A stretch of 64,000 nucleotides of DNA from Psococerastis gibbosa (GCA_963971405.1 OZ020484.1:42864770-42928769), one strand, 5' to 3'. Shown: positions 35,914-48,590, counted from the stretch's first letter. The notes: generated by a model from the letters alone, not told the origin. Numbers and translations are program-made.

Positions 35914-36099
35914 TTATATTACTAAGCCAACTTAGCGGAGTTAGGGCTGTGAAGCCCTGTCTTACACTCAACTGGGAAGGCCCGGGACCGCCTGCTTTAC
36001 ATGCCTTCCAAAGCATGGCCAGAAAATGTAGCCAGTGTGGGACTCGAACCAGCAACCTTTCGGGTGAAAGTCCTGACCACTACGCTACATGTCCTGACA
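35914..36099 (-). mobile_element. SINE-A copy, minus strand
   Basis: GGACATGTAGCGTAGTGGTC head, GGTTGCTGGTTCGAGTCCCA B box, TAAGTTGGCTTAGTAATATA tail, read on the minus strand. The head lacks a few bases between the boxes. Another tail fragment lies at 36551-36608. Confidence 0.85.
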
Positions 36100-37046
36100 T
36101 ATATACGTATACCATACGGTATTCCATTTCAGTATTTCAGCTGACTCGTCACAACACAGGCTCACACAGCTGAAAATAAAGGTAAAGTCCCTATGTGCCT
36201 TACAAGACAAAAGAATGATGCTGAGAAAAATTATTAGAATTCCGTTGCAGTTTGTCAGGTAACGTACGAAGCAATTTAAACGGAAATACGTTGTTGGTAT
36301 GGAATTACTTACAGCGTTTCGTATTCCCTAAAGATTTGGACCCCTCTGCTATACCGGATGGGCTGTTGATCGATAACGAGTTATATTTTTATTTCGTTGC
36401 ATTTTTCATTATTTTCTTTTGCTCCTCACACTCGAATTTTCCATCACAAAAAAAAAAGGTAAATCCTGTAATACGCCTAGTATTTATTGTGCTGTGCTCT
36501 GCATTTCTTATCGACCATTAAATAAATAAATAAGTAATGACTTTAATATAGCTGAGACCACCCTAGCGGAGCTAGGGCCATAAGGCCCTCTCTTACACTC
36601 AACTGGGTCAGCACCAAAAACAGTATACATTTGCAGTACAAGGTTTCAATAATTCAAAAAATTCCCTGAGACTAAAACACTCACTCACTCACACAGACAA
36701 ACATGGCGCGGTTCGAATAAATCCTAGCCTATGTAATATTTGCAATTAGATACTCCTTGAGTCCATTATTCCTCTGTTCGATCATCTAGCTCCGGCTTTT
36801 GGACACTTTTTTTTAAAAGACAATAGAAGGGGCAAAGCCTCACATGCATAAAACAACAAATATCACATGGGATATCGATCATCTGTATATCAGTCCATAA
36901 TATCACATCCCTCAGTAGAAATATTCCTTGATTAAAGACATGTGCTTTTTTTCTCTTAAGTTTTTGAACTCCTTCCTCCCGACACCTTCACTGTCTGTTA
37001 TTTTGTGCAAAGTGCAAGTTGAATAGTTGTATCGGTGTTAGAAAGA
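36100..37046. other. Intergenic with a SINE-A tail fragment
   Basis: 36551-36608 is a minus-strand SINE-A tail (CCCTAGCTCCGCTAGGGTGG). An ORF at 36252 is discussed under findings. Confidence 0.4.
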
Positions 37047-37294
37047 CTCGTATCTGCACTTAGTTAAGTCATACTTTCGCCTGTTTCATTGCGTCAATGG
37101 TAAGCTTGTCTCAGCTTGTCCATTATCACTTGTAGCCGGTGTAGATTTACGTCGAGAACGTTTACCAGTTGGCCAATGGCCAAAAATTCATACGGAAGCA
37201 AAAGAAATAATGTCCGAAATCCATGTAGTCGTTGGCATTGGACAATGGACCTATGGGCCACTATGAGTAGGCCTGGGTCCATAAAAAGTTCTTT
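37047..37294 (+). mobile_element. SINE-G copy 1 (retroposon)
   Basis: Aligns with the inverse of 56273-56532: ACTCGTATCTGCACTT, AGCTTGTCCATTATC, CCAATGGCCAAAAATTCATA, GTCGTTGGCATTGGACAATG, GACCTATGGGC. The sister copy has a 13-bp target duplication, so the family moves by retroposition. Confidence 0.65.
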
Positions 37295-37689
37295 AAAAAA
37301 AAGCAAAAGCATCGGTGTTAGAAACAGGTACATTATTCATATCAAAATGTAGAGCCGTATTTCTTCTATTGCATGTGCCATTTTCATAGCACTACAATGG
37401 ATATTTGCTATGAAATATGACTAAAAAACAGATAGGTATTGATATTGGGGTTGTTCAATTTCCTCCTTAACAGACTGCATTTTACATTGCTCTGTGTTAC
37501 GTTTAGAACCTAAATAGAACATTTATTTTACATAATACAAATACAGTATGTACAGGTATAAGATAGGACAAATTTAATTTAGGAAACATTACAACTTAGG
37601 GTAAAGTAAATTCGTGTCGGGGTGGTACTACCCGTGGTACAGGAGTTTTCAGGTTGCATCAACAGCCTCCTGTTTAACCTATCGACAGT

Positions 37690-37855
37690 CAGGGAAGACT
37701 GCCGGGACCGCCGGCTTTACATGCCCTCCGAAGCATGGTAGTCAGAAGATAAATAATTGTACCACTAGAAAATTTTGGCATTCGGGTGGGACTCGAACCA
37801 GTCACCTTCTGGATGATAGTCCGAGTCGTTACCTCTACGCCATTCTGACTACTAC
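37690..37855 (-). mobile_element. Diverged SINE-A-like copy
   Basis: GGGACCGCCGGCTTTACATG, CCCTCCGAAGCATGG and GGGACTCGAACCAGTCACC (B box, minus strand). The segment between tail and B box is not SINE-A-like, so this may be a subfamily. Confidence 0.6.
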
Positions 37856-38300
37856 ACAACTTAGGGATTTTAGTAGTGGTACCCACTTACCATACCTATG
37901 GTAAAATGGAAATAGTAATAGATTAGTTAATAATACTACTATTAATAATGTTCCCATTCACCATTCTCAGTCCCAATAATTAAGTTAATGAACTTCCAAA
38001 TGAGCCATTATATATTGTAGGCTATTAATCAATAGCCATTCACTTTTCACTTCCCCATAAACGCATGTGAAATAAAGTTTGCTATACGAAAAATAATTCA
38101 AGCGAATTAAACTTTCACTTGACGATCCATTAATAACACACAATAGGGGTTTGCCCTTTGCGGTTGTAAAAATTCAATTATCACCATCTTATGATGACTC
38201 GACACGCTTATTTATTGAGTTGTAAAGGTCTGTTCTTCTTATGGCATCATTATTCACGTACTTTTGTATCCATATGATCATTATTGGAGTTCTAAATAGG

Positions 38301-38410
38301 AGAGATGGGACATTGACTTCCCGCCAAAAATTTATTTTTGATCTATCTCTTGTGAAAATACATAACAAGAGGCCTCAGGATTTCAAATAATATTTTTGGC
38401 GCGCTTGAAA
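38301..38410. repeat. Repeat I, copy 3 (diverged)
   Basis: GGAGAGATGGGACATTGACT, TCCCGCCAAAAATTTAT and GGCGCGCTTGAAAC parallel the ends of copies 1 and 2. Confidence 0.4.
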
Positions 38411-39209
38411 CCTACAATCAGTTGTCTACTGTATAGTAGCTATAACTTACAGCTAACTATATTGTAAAAATTGAGAACAATATATCATTTATTCAATGTC
38501 TGCCCTTGGCTATTTATTTACGAATACACAGATAAACATCCAATCTTCGCACATCAATATCCAATACGATACAACACACGGGTCGCTTACGAACGCCAAT
38601 GGATGGAAATTAATTATGAAACGAGAAGTACAAGTAAGGCACACACCCGCAGCTAAATAATTTCATCCAAGCTTTCTGATTGATAATAAACACAACAAAC
38701 TAATTAATTATCAAATAGCATCAGTGCCAATGTTGAAACAAGGAAGCCGTCGGCTGCGAAAAAGAAAGACAAAATCGAAGTATCAGGTTCCAAAATGCAA
38801 AATGGGGGCGTCAGCAACGAAGTTCCGTCAAATAGCAGCAGAAATTTTGCATACAGTATTTTGCAGACTGTTTTACCCATATTGTTGTTATTGTAGCTGC
38901 AGACCTATTATGGCGATTTCGGATTAACATAATGGTGGGGTTTATTCAATTGTTTTAAACAAATGAGTGCATAAATTAATCCTCGGTTATATTTTTGGTG
39001 TGTTTTGAATTTTTTCTCCCTTAGATGTAGACACATTAATTAAAATACTTATTATATTTCAAAATTTGACCTGTACATTTAAATGTTTATTGGTATTTCC
39101 TTCAATTGTAAAGCCATGCAACTATTCTCTTGTATTACAATAATTTATTAATTTTAATTCCCCACGCATATTTTAAGACGGCCAAGTGACACATTACCAA
39201 TGCGGCATT
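38411..39209. other. Intergenic, no feature recognised
   Basis: Short ORFs only. Confidence 0.4.
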
Positions 39210-39895
39210 AAAGAACCGGTCCGAGTTTACTCGAACATGCTTTTCAATTTATCAATTAGTAGGGAGAGAAAATGATTAATTTCATGGCAAATAATTTTCC
39301 TATGGTTAAATTTCGGATATCACGGGGGGGGGGGGGGGGAGGGGTCGTTCACCTGACGTCACTGGAGGTGACTTAAATTCTAGATAGGACAGACCAACAC
39401 ATTACCACACAGCAATAATGGCAGGGCACGCAATGCATTTCAGTGTGAATTTGCTTTCATTTATTTTTTTGCACAAAACCAAATAGTTTCTTGGGAAAGT
39501 AAACTGTCCGGTTTCGTTACTCAATTTAACACCTAAAACATGCCTGAAGGTAGAAATCATCGATAGAAAGGTTTCACAGAAAAATTATTTTTTAGTCATT
39601 TTTCATTAAAATTAAGTTATTTTTATTTTTTTACCCCCAGAAGCAAACTATCAAGGGGTAAACGACCCCCCGCATTTTATCAACATTAATAACGACTAGA
39701 ATATATGTGAATGTAAAAGAAATCATTTTTGAGAAATAATTTTTTTAGACGTTTTTTTGGAGTTTATTGAAAATAAAACCCCCCCAAATTGAGTTAGCCC
39801 AAAATAAAATATAATAGTCCCGAGGTATGATTTTTGTGAACCTACATGTCCAATTTCACACAAATCCACCGAGTAGTTTGCCCGGAAATCGATGA

Positions 39896-39926
<31 letters not shown>

Positions 39927-40085
39927 TACAGACAGACAGAGCGACAGACAGACATTTCGTAAAAACCACTTTTTTGGGTTCCTGGGACCTTAAAACGTGT
40001 AAATCCGTTGAAATCTCGGAATCGAAAATTTCGACCGTCACAAAGCTTTCCTTACACTAGGCCTACGTATAAATTGGAAAGCAAA
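39210..40085 (+). mobile_element. Element L, copy 2 (876 bp)
   Basis: Same start (AAAGAACCGGTCCGAG) and end (TATAAATTGGAAAGCA) as copy 1, with G-run near 39325-39342 and (CAGA)n near 39895-39957. A further left-end fragment occurs at about 40527-40575 (AAAGAACAGGTACAAGTG). Confidence 0.8.
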
Positions 40086-40094
40086 AAATAAACC

Positions 40095-40258
40095 CCGGAC
40101 ATGTAGAGTAGGTATAGTACAGACTCCGATTTTCACCCGAAAGGTTGGGGCTCACCCACACATGCTACATTTTTTGGCCATGCAGGCGGTCCCGGGTCTT
40201 CCTAGTTGAGTGTAAGAGAGGCCTTATAGCCCTAACTCCGCTAGGTTGGCTCAGGAAA
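40095..40258 (+). mobile_element. SINE-A copy
   Basis: GGACATGTAGAGTAGGTATA head, AAAGGTTGGGGCTCACCC degraded B box, CTCCGCTAGGTTGGCTCAG tail. An internal deletion follows GGCCATGC. Confidence 0.8.
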
Positions 40259-40714
40259 GACTGACACTGAAATTTGTCTTCCCTGTTAGTCAACGGACCT
40301 TCAACAAGCTACCCAAATTCCTATTGTACGAAATAATGATTAATTAGTCATAAACTAGTCCATTTTACAACCTTGCTCTACAAGGATGTCAAAAGCATTG
40401 AGCCATCCGCCAAAGTAGATGGAACGTTTCTTGTGGTGCTTCCGCGTAAATACTCTGGTATTTCACGTTCCGTTCCGCATAGATTAGCCATTCTTTTAGC
40501 CGCAGTTGGAATATCCTCTATGGTCTACGATTTATAAATAAAGAACAGGTACAAGTGAACTCGTACATGCTTTCCCATTCTTTTTTATAAGTTACTTTAG
40601 GTACCGTAATAGATAATTATTATGAGTACGGTCGTTCCATCGTGAATAATTGTCTTGGGGTTCAATTTCGTCTGCCTCAATTTTCCCTATCCTAAAGCAC
40701 TGTATTGGTTGATG

Positions 40715-40954
40715 CAGTGGCGGACTGGGACTGGAAATCGGCCCCTGGCATTTTTGGATACCGCGGCCTCTTCCTCGAGTCAAAAAGAGGGACGCGCGCT
40801 TACATTTGAAATTAAAAATGCTGTTGTAATGCTTGTTATTAACACAAATTTTGTTTTATTTTATTTTAAAATATGTTACGTTTTTTTTTCCTTTGACGCC
40901 CGGCCCCAAACAACGGGCTAATGCCCGTCTGCCCGCCGGCTAAATCCGCCACTG
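40715..40954. mobile_element. hAT-like MITE, 8-bp target duplication
   Basis: 240 bp. Left CAGTGGCGGACTGG, right TAAATCCGCCACTG. Flanks GGTTGATG (40707-40714) and GATTGATG (40955-40962) agree in 7 of 8. Confidence 0.82.
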
Positions 40955-41197
40955 GATTGATGGGCAGTTGTACAGACTATCATGAACAGGTGAATATAAT
41001 ATTGTATTATACATTAATAATGCCATGGTATGCAATGCATTGGGGCACGGACTGCACACAAGGATTAAGTTCCCACAAAATATGAAACAAAGACACAGAG
41101 TTGCCACCTCAGCCTAATGGGGAACTACAGGTCTCAGGTAGGGAAAAACGAGGCTGCCAGACATGTTGCTGACTACAACATCCCAATTAGAGCTGTA

Positions 41198-41392
41198 GTC
41201 AGGACATGTAGAGCAGTTGTACAGGCTCCGATTTTCAACCGAAAGGTCGTTGGTTCGAGTCCCACACTTGCTACATTTTCTAGCCATGCTTCGGAGGGTA
41301 TGTAAAGCAGGTGGTCCCGGCTCTTCCTAGTTGAGTGTAAGAGAGAGTTTTTATAGCCCTAACTTCGCTAGGTTGGCTTAGTAGTAGAACAA
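41198..41392 (+). mobile_element. SINE-A copy, near consensus
   Basis: GTCAGGACATGTAGAGCAGT, GGTCGTTGGTTCGAGTCCCA (intact B box), GCTTCGGAGGGTATGTAAAG, TCGCTAGGTTGGCTTAGTAG. The best-preserved head in the window. Confidence 0.9.
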
Positions 41393-41486
41393 AGAAAGTC
41401 AATATTTATTTAATTAAAAGTAATTTTTTTATTTTTATTATTATTATTTTTTTTAATAAAAAGGTTTATTGCATACAAGCAATTAA

Positions 41487-41631
41487 ATGAATGTATCCGA
41501 TTGACCTCTTCAGTCGCCTCTATAGGTTAGTACCCGTGTTGAGTTACGACACGTCTCCGATCGCATGGCGTCTAAAGACTCGCACAAGTGCAAGCACGTT
41601 ACCACCTGGCCATCGAAGTCAATATTTATTT
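41487..41631 (-). mobile_element. SINE-C copy 2
   Basis: ATGTATCCGATTGACCTC, AGTTACGACACGTCTCCGAT, CGCATGGCG and CACCTGGCCATCGAAGTC. Contains 9 bp (TCAGTCGCC) missing from copy 1. Confidence 0.75.
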
Positions 41632-41997
41632 CAAAGTCAATATTTATTTAGTTCGCTACCATTCCTAAGACCTAAGCCTTCGTTGGGCGCTGTGCCACCA
41701 TGTTTCTTATTGTAGTACAGTAGGCTATACATGTGGGTGAGTAATGCGCGATTCATTATCGTGTGTACTGGAATTATTCGACTTTCAAGACCTCAGGCGG
41801 ATGAGGTCAGTCTACATATTTGCAATGTATGGTTAGGTGAGAATAAACATTGAGTGGTGGGTGACTTCAACCATATAGCTTGTACATGAAGAGTAACCTA
41901 CTATTTTCTGTATAATAGTAGTAGTAGTAGTGTTCGTCGGGTTAATAACGACTTAGGCCTCATATTTGGGCCCATAGAGCGACCCCGACTTGACTGT

Positions 41998-42206
41998 CCT
42001 ACGCCAGCCCGTAGGACAGTGGACCTCCTGATTAGAGTGAATTCGGAACCACTTGAGAAACACAGTGAAGTCACACGATTAGTTCGGAGGTGACCAGGAC
42101 AAGTCCTACCATGTTTCCCTACCGGCACGGTGAACACGAAAAAGTTATCTGCAGATTTGAACATGCTCTGGTCGATCCGCTGGATTCAACTTGGTATGGC
42201 GGCCGG
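41998..42206 (-). mobile_element. SINE-D copy, partial
   Basis: CCTCCTGATTAGAGTG, GGAACCACTTGAG, AAGTCACACGATTAGTTCGG, AGGTGACCAGGACAAG and GGATTCAACTTGGTATGGCG. Confidence 0.75.
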
Positions 42207-43590
42207 TTTTCTGTATAGTAAGCATGGGCTTTACCGGAGTACATTAAGCTTGTAATTCAGTCCCCAATACTTCTCTAAGTAAATGTGGTTTATATAGACT
42301 TTACAGCGGCCTTCAAATGGTCCCCAAATGGTGTTCCAGGTTCCTGGAAGTACGTGGGACGAGGGCAAGAAAATTTTAATAAATAATAAAAACAAATCTG
42401 ACGAAAATAATTCAAACAGAAACAGACTGACAGACCTAGGCAGCTCACTTGGATTGAAAGTGTCCAAGTGCCAGCCCAACGTTGAATTTCTTGTAAACAA
42501 AATTTAAAATTGAAGCGCCTAGAGGCCAAGGGGTGCAGGTGACAAAAATAAACATTCGAGATAATTGAAGCTAAAGTTTGTAACTCAATTGAAAATGTAT
42601 AGGTGCACCCATTTTCCATGAATTGTAGCATTGTCAAAATAATTGATCCAGATGTTCCTGTTGCCCATTGGTTTCTGGGGTAATGAGCAGGGGCCCTCAT
42701 TATAGGATTTCTGAGAGAGCCAATTAAATAGTTCAATTCAAATTGTCCTCAGGGCCGCAAGTACATATTGTACAGTTCAGTCAGGGCCTAACCCTAAACG
42801 GTATAGTACAGTCTGAGAACCACAAAAAAAAGTCGTTCCGAGGGCTGCGTAGTGAGGATCGCTGAGCAAGAGTAGGCCTAACAACATGGTGCTCATAACT
42901 CCAAAACGCAAAAAATATAGTACGTTAGACATGGTATATATTTCCGGTGCAATTTAAATTTGTAATCAAACAGAAAATGGTATTAGGGATGTCCGAATAT
43001 GGGAATTGCTTTTAGCTATTGATATTATTTAAATTTATTAAATGGCATCTCAGGTAAATACAGGTAAAAATTGGTGTACACTACAATAGTATTTTCTTCA
43101 ACGTTTTGTGGTTATTTTTAGCTTTGTTTCTCTTCTCCTATTTCTCCGTAGAAAAAACTACTTTATATGACACGGAAATCGAACAATCATATGCGTAAAA
43201 TGCCGGTATTAGAAAGCAGGTTCCAGTACGGGATGAAGGTGTACAGTACAGGTTTGAGGTAGGCTCATCCCGGTGGGATTCCTTGGGCCGGTAAAGGCCT
43301 TGGGAACAGGTACAGGTACATCTCTCAAGGACACTTTCCCCTCTTACGACAACACGTGTGCACGTGCACCTCCCTGTTTACTGTTTGAACCTGCTGGCCT
43401 ATCATCACCATTATAAAGTAATTAGTTAACGGGCCTTTTGTTTTTGCCTTCTTTTTTTGTATGTGTTCCGAATTGTCTTATATGGTTTACAGTTTTTTTT
43501 TTTTATAGTTTATTTTTTTCGTCTTTATAGAACTTTAAATATACAATGTAGAAAAAGGTATTAGGCCTATATGGTATATATATGGGGGAA
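42207..43590. other. Intergenic; one long unclassified ORF
   Basis: A 148-residue minus-strand ORF (42736-42290) overlaps a second frame. I recognise no domain; codon use and AT content do not favour a gene. Confidence 0.35.
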
Positions 43591-43740
43591 TGGACATTTA
43601 CACAAGCGATGGAGAACAGAATCAGTGCATTTGAAATGTGGAGAGATCGTGTTCCTATTGCTGAGGTCCTGAGGCGAATGGATACAGAAGCCGAGTTGCT
43701 GCTGACGGTTAAGAAACTGAAACTAACATGCTTAGATCTG
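43591..43740 (+). pseudogene. Second type of LINE RT C-terminal fragment
   Basis: Reads AMENRISAFEMWRDRVPIAE, then VLRRMDTEAELLLTVKKLKL. FEMW, then EVLRRM, then TVKKxKL is the LINE RT C-terminal series. The YRRxLRIxW block that belongs between FEMW and the next block is missing, so the copy is deleted internally. It is a different lineage from the 13.2 and 30.1 kb fragments. Confidence 0.7.
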
Positions 43741-44715
43741 AAAAATATCACCTTCTGTATGTTTTAATCCGAGAGAAGATAGAAGGACTGAGGGCTGAGA
43801 AGTACAGCCTGGTTGAAAAACCTGAGGTATTTGTTTGGCAAGTGCACGACTTCCCTTTTCAAAGCAGTCTCCAAGGTCCAAATTGCCATGATGATAAATA
43901 AATACAATAACTAGAACCAATTAATATTTGAAATCAAGCCATCTGTCTGACAGTTGGACACTTGACATGGATTCAGTGATTTAATAACATTAATAATAAT
44001 TTATAATTTAATCCTAATAATAATAAAAACGCCAACTAATAAGAACTATTTACGCAACTATAGAAATTTTCTTCAGCAACAATTTCAGTAAGATTTGAGC
44101 TATAAAGGAGAAATGTAGCAAAGCATCAATATTAAAATTCCATCTCCGCAAAACAAAGCAAATACTTGGCCTTGATCCGCTCCTGAGTCCTTTGTCTCGT
44201 TCCCCAAACCAACTCGCCTGAAATACGTCTTCAAAGACGCGGCGTAAGCAAGCGTGAATTCAAGAAGCGTAAAAAACCTAAAAAAAACTTGTAAGATATT
44301 TGAACTGAAACCAGCTGCAGTAACGGGGAAAAAATTTAGAACGGAAAAACGTACAATATAAAATGTGATTCGAGTCAGCTACGTTTTTCCTGATAGGAAC
44401 AAAGCTATGCTGAATAATGAAACGGCTTTCAAGTTCAGGTCTAAGGGAGACTATCCATATTTAATCGGAGACGGGGAGGGGGGGGGCACTAGGGACCTCT
44501 GAGAGTTGAGTGAAGAACAGATGAGAAGTTGCGGAGAATTTTGACTTGTATAAGTAAAGCAACTTGCATAACCGCATTTTGTTGGACCGCCCATTAACGA
44601 TTTCAAAGTTTGCTAAACCACTTGATTTTGCGCTGCATAGTTAATTTTCTTGTTAGTTGCATTTTGTCGGCAAACCGCCTTCAGTGATTTTGTGCGGTTT
44701 AACTACGACAAGTAG
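43741..44715. other. Intergenic, no feature recognised
   Basis: No supported feature apart from a G-run near 44479. Confidence 0.4.
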
Positions 44716-44904
44716 CAAGGGTGACGCCAGGATTTCAGCTAGGGGGGGGGGGCGAGGAGGCTGGAGGTAGGTCCCCACCCTCTATAAAAAGTGTCATTTC
44801 GTAAAAGAATGACTAGGCAATAGCTTAGCATGTAATAGTAGAGCAGTAGAAGGATGTAGGGGGGGGGGGCAGTGGCCCACTGCCCCTCTCTGGCGTCGCC
44901 CTTG
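44716..44904. mobile_element. hAT-like MITE, perfect 8-bp target duplication
   Basis: 189 bp. Left CAAGGGTGACGCCAG, right CTGGCGTCGCCCTTG. Flanked by ACAAGTAG on both sides (44708-44715, 44905-44912). G-runs lie inside both ends. Confidence 0.92.
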
Positions 44905-45429
44905 ACAAGTAGCCCACTTAGATGAAGAGAACATTCTTAAGCTACAGCAATAATAATCCCTGCGGTCAAAGAAATATAACAGAATAGCAGCCTGAAAATG
45001 CATAGCTTGTGAGTTGTGAAACTGAACAAGTTTTATTACATGGAAATTCTGCAAATAAAATGCAAACAAATACATGCCATAACTATTTATGAGATCCCGT
45101 TTGTGACGGGTTCGATTCTAATATTACATACATAGGATTTCGGTAAGTAGTAATATTTTATGAGACTAAATAGACTAAAATTAATAGTAAAAGTAATAGA
45201 CTAAAAGAGACCTACGATATGAGTTGTTATAGGACTTGGAGCAATTTTTTTTTACTAATTTTTTTGACTTGGCGTACACGCTGTTTATTTTTAAAGGTAA
45301 TCAGACATCTTAGATACTAGGCCTTATCTAGTTCATTCCCTTAGTCATGAACAAACACGAAATGCGAAGATTTACCAATTGGGGTTTGGACAGCGTCCTA
45401 CACAAAATCGACACGGAATCATTAATACT

Positions 45430-45870
45430 CAAGGGCGCCCAATATTGGAAACGTCTGGGGAGGGGGGGGGCAAAAGAGAGAGATGACCCCCCCCCCCCAG
45501 ATATGAAGGAAATGGTAGGTACTGTTTTGGACTTACCTCCTGAGGAAATTTTGTTTTAGCATTTTTAAGACTTTTAGACTTTTTTACCCCATGTCTACTA
45601 ATTTGCTACCCTTAAAAAACTAAAACAAAAAGCGTGTTTCCTACCACATCACGGTGAATGTTTACCATTCTATTATTAGTAATCTAATAGTTAAACATTT
45701 CTTCCTCCAATGTTTTAAGTCACGCAGAAATAAACATTTTCAATGAAAAATGGAAATGCCCAGGAAAAGTAAAGGGAATTGGTAAGCTTTAGACCACTTT
45801 TCCTGGTCTGGGAGGGGGGTGGGCAAAAAGTTCTGTGCCCCCCCCCCCCCCCCCGTAGTGGGAGCACCTG
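45430..45870. mobile_element. hAT-like MITE, perfect 8-bp target duplication
   Basis: 441 bp. Left CAAGGGCGCCC, right GGGAGCACCTG (8 of 11 as inverted repeats). Flanked by TTAATACT on both sides (45422-45429, 45871-45878). G- and C-runs at about 45463, 45488 and 45841. Confidence 0.8.
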
Positions 45871-45878
45871 TTAATACT

Positions 45879-46415
45879 GTATTTTCAAACCAACTAAAGC
45901 TATTGTCGCTGAACATGACTCCATCGTCAGATATAATCTCTTGGCAACCCATCTGATCATGGTCTTGGCTCCACTACCAAACGCCTACGACACGTCATGA
46001 ACTTTCCTACACTAGCCTATATGCTTGCTATGCTAATTATTTTATTCTTGTATATTATTATTGCACTTACTAAAGGCGTGGCTACACCATTGATACACCA
46101 AACAATGCTCGGTAATGGGGGTCATCAATATCAAATTTAGTATAACCGTAGAAAGTTTTCGTAGGAGGACATTTGTGCAAATATGATTAATTCTCTCTAG
46201 CTCTTTGCAATGAAAGTTACCTAGGCATAGAGTAGCCAACATTGTATTTTACACACAAGTAGACTTCTTTCCTTAATTCATTAAAATTGAAAGTTCAGGA
46301 AGTTAATTTTTGCTCAAGAAAGCCAAGAACATTCAATTAGCAATAAAAAAAAATATTATTGATTTCTAATTTCCTTTTTTTATTTCTTTGTAAAGGTTAA
46401 CATACAAACAATTCA
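45879..46415. other. Intergenic, no feature recognised
   Basis: No supported feature. Confidence 0.4.
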
Positions 46416-46555
46416 ATTATGTAATGTATCCAATATGCCTCTTCAGTCACCTCTGTAGGTTAGTACCCGTATTGAGTTATGACACGTCTATGATCGCATG
46501 GCGTGTAGAGACTCGCATAATTACAAGCACGCTACCACCATCTATTGACATCAAT
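46416..46555 (-). mobile_element. SINE-C copy 3
   Basis: AATGTATCCAATATGCCTCT, GAGTTATGACACGTCTATGA, TCGCATGGCGTGTAGAGACT and CACGCTACCACC. Confidence 0.7.
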
Positions 46556-47761
46556 TTTTAATAGTTGGACGGCTAGTCACTGTGTTAAAGAAAATTTCCT
46601 GAATGTTTTGTGCAAAAAAATAATATTAGTAATAATTCTCAAATCGTGACTGCTGCCCTCCCTCGTCTTAAAATAACTTAAAAGGGTACGTACAATAGTT
46701 AACACTTAATACTCCTGCAGCTTCTTGATTATGCAATGCTGTGCTATGAACCCCGAAAGAAGTAAAGAGATATCTCCTGCAGTTTTGAAAATATACAACT
46801 GTGTACTTCGGTGATTCTCCTAAACAATAGTGAGTGCCGCCTCCAGAATAAACAGGAGATTGTGAGTAAGTGAGTGGGTGAAATTGTTACCCCTTGGAAA
46901 AACCCAAAAAACAAAAAAAAGCCCAATTATTGGTGATAGTAACACTGACAGCCTCATAGTGTCCATCAAAATATAGAGATTATCTCTTCAGCAGCAATGT
47001 GCCACCCTCCCACGCTTCGGCTTGAGGGGGCACAGGTTGTAATTTTATGTCCACCTATATTTTGTTCAGAAATACACGGTTTTCTATCCATCTATTCTAT
47101 GAAGCATATTTTGCAACTCTACAATCGATACTGTGGGGTTTCGATTGCTCCTAAAAGCAGTCTGTACGGTTACATATGCGCATTCTTGCAGAGGTCACTG
47201 GCGTAAAAACCCAGAGGCTATTGCACATGTTTACAGTACAGTGATACAGAGTTAAATTAAACGTGAAACTCTACAAACACAGTATTCAATAGCTAGTACA
47301 CCAGCTATTTAACGGAGATTAATAATGTTTTGCTTTATTAGACGTAACAAATTGCCTTGTATCTCCTATTATCAGATGATGTGAGAGAAATGCAGCGTAC
47401 CGCAATACAATTCGTCAAAGCGGCTAATCAAAGTAATTGTAACTGAATTATTCGCATCTCTTGTAGTTATTGAGCGAAATTCAGTTGAATTTGGTGGCAT
47501 TGCATGAAACGGAAACTGACTGAGTGAACCATGTGACACTCTACACACTGTATCAATACATAAAATACAATATATTGGTGGTTTTACTTGCGTTTGTATT
47601 GTGGACTGTAGATTTTGATTGTGGGGTGGGTATTAAGGGAGAACGAGAGGAAGCGTGGGAAAATGAAAGGAGGTTACAAAATCCTGCGTCTGTCGGTTTT
47701 GATTATCCAAACCTTGTTGCAATTTTTCACACATTGAAGCTTCCGATCAATTAACACCTGA
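46556..47761. other. Intergenic, no feature recognised
   Basis: Short ORFs with no motif or splice support. Confidence 0.4.
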
Positions 47762-48000
47762 AGACGTCAGGGGAAAAGCCGGAAAGGTGCACTTTTGGTC
47801 GAAATTGAGATAGTGGTGGCATTCTGTTCAGTTTTTAACGTAGTTTTAAATGACCTAACAAAACTGGAGGAAAACACATTAGGTTCTGCACAAATGGCGT
47901 GGAAAAAAAAACATATACAGTACAGGGGAACATACGGCTACTTGAAACTTTAAAATTCGACTTCTGAATTGATCACCTTTCCGTTTTTCCCCTGACGTCT
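47762..48000. repeat. 239-bp element with 27-bp terminal inverted repeats
   Basis: AGACGTCAGGGGAAAAGCCG plus GAAAGGTG at 47762-47789 is inverted at 47974-48000. ACACCT precedes the left end and follows the right end, so a short target duplication is possible. Non-coding MITE-like element. Confidence 0.65.
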
Positions 48001-48393
48001 ACACCTTCTTTGATTTGAGTAGGCCCTACCTCCATAGGCAACTTCCCATCCTGCTTCTTCCACAGTCTCACGCCCAAGCCGGAAGACTCTAAGCCAGTTT
48101 TTCACTATGGCATAGCAATGCAAGAACTCTCCTTACACCCCTTCCGAACGGTTTTTAATTTCCCGGAGGGTTAACCCTTCTATAAATAAAAATTGTATTA
48201 TACGCACTGCAGTATTAAATTCTTGACATTTCTATATAACGCTCAACCCTTGTAACGGTATCAGCTGCTATATACTGTATAATTTATATAATTTACTTAT
48301 GCATTGGCGTCTGCATATATTATAGAAAAGAATAAGTTACATATGATACAACCCCTTAATTTTGTCAACCTTCAATCCTTAGAAGTAAGCTAA

Positions 48394-48590
48394 GGCGCAA
48401 ATTCCACCGACCTCGTTTGTGTTAGTCAGCGTGATATTGACGTGGTAGCAGACATTAAAGACTGTCTTTAATTATTAAACATTTAATTTATTAAACATTT
48501 AATTATTAAACATTAAAGACTGTCTTTAATATCTGCTACCCCGTCAATATCACGCTGACTAACACAAAAGAGGTCGGTGGAATTTGCGCC
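48394..48590. mobile_element. Short TAA-type MITE, TAA duplication
   Basis: 197 bp, flanked by TAA (48391-48393, 48591-48593). Left GGCGCAAATTCCACCGACCT, right the inverse. Inner GACGTGGTAGCAGACATTAA is shared with the 380-bp family. The centre is an (ATTAAACATTTA) repeat. Confidence 0.88.

Noticed and set aside
41198..41392. Possible functional tRNA genes at SINE-A, B and D heads
   Set aside because: A- and B-box-like sequences are present, but acceptor stems do not pair, and each head is fused to a conserved non-tRNA tail repeated elsewhere in the window.
42290..42736. 148-residue minus-strand ORF
   Set aside because: No recognisable domain, competing frame on the same strand, no signal of selection visible. 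Kept only as an unclassified region.
43582..43767. A real short protein gene
   Set aside because: The FEMW...EVLRRM...TVKK series marks it as an internally deleted LINE reverse-transcriptase tail, not a host gene.
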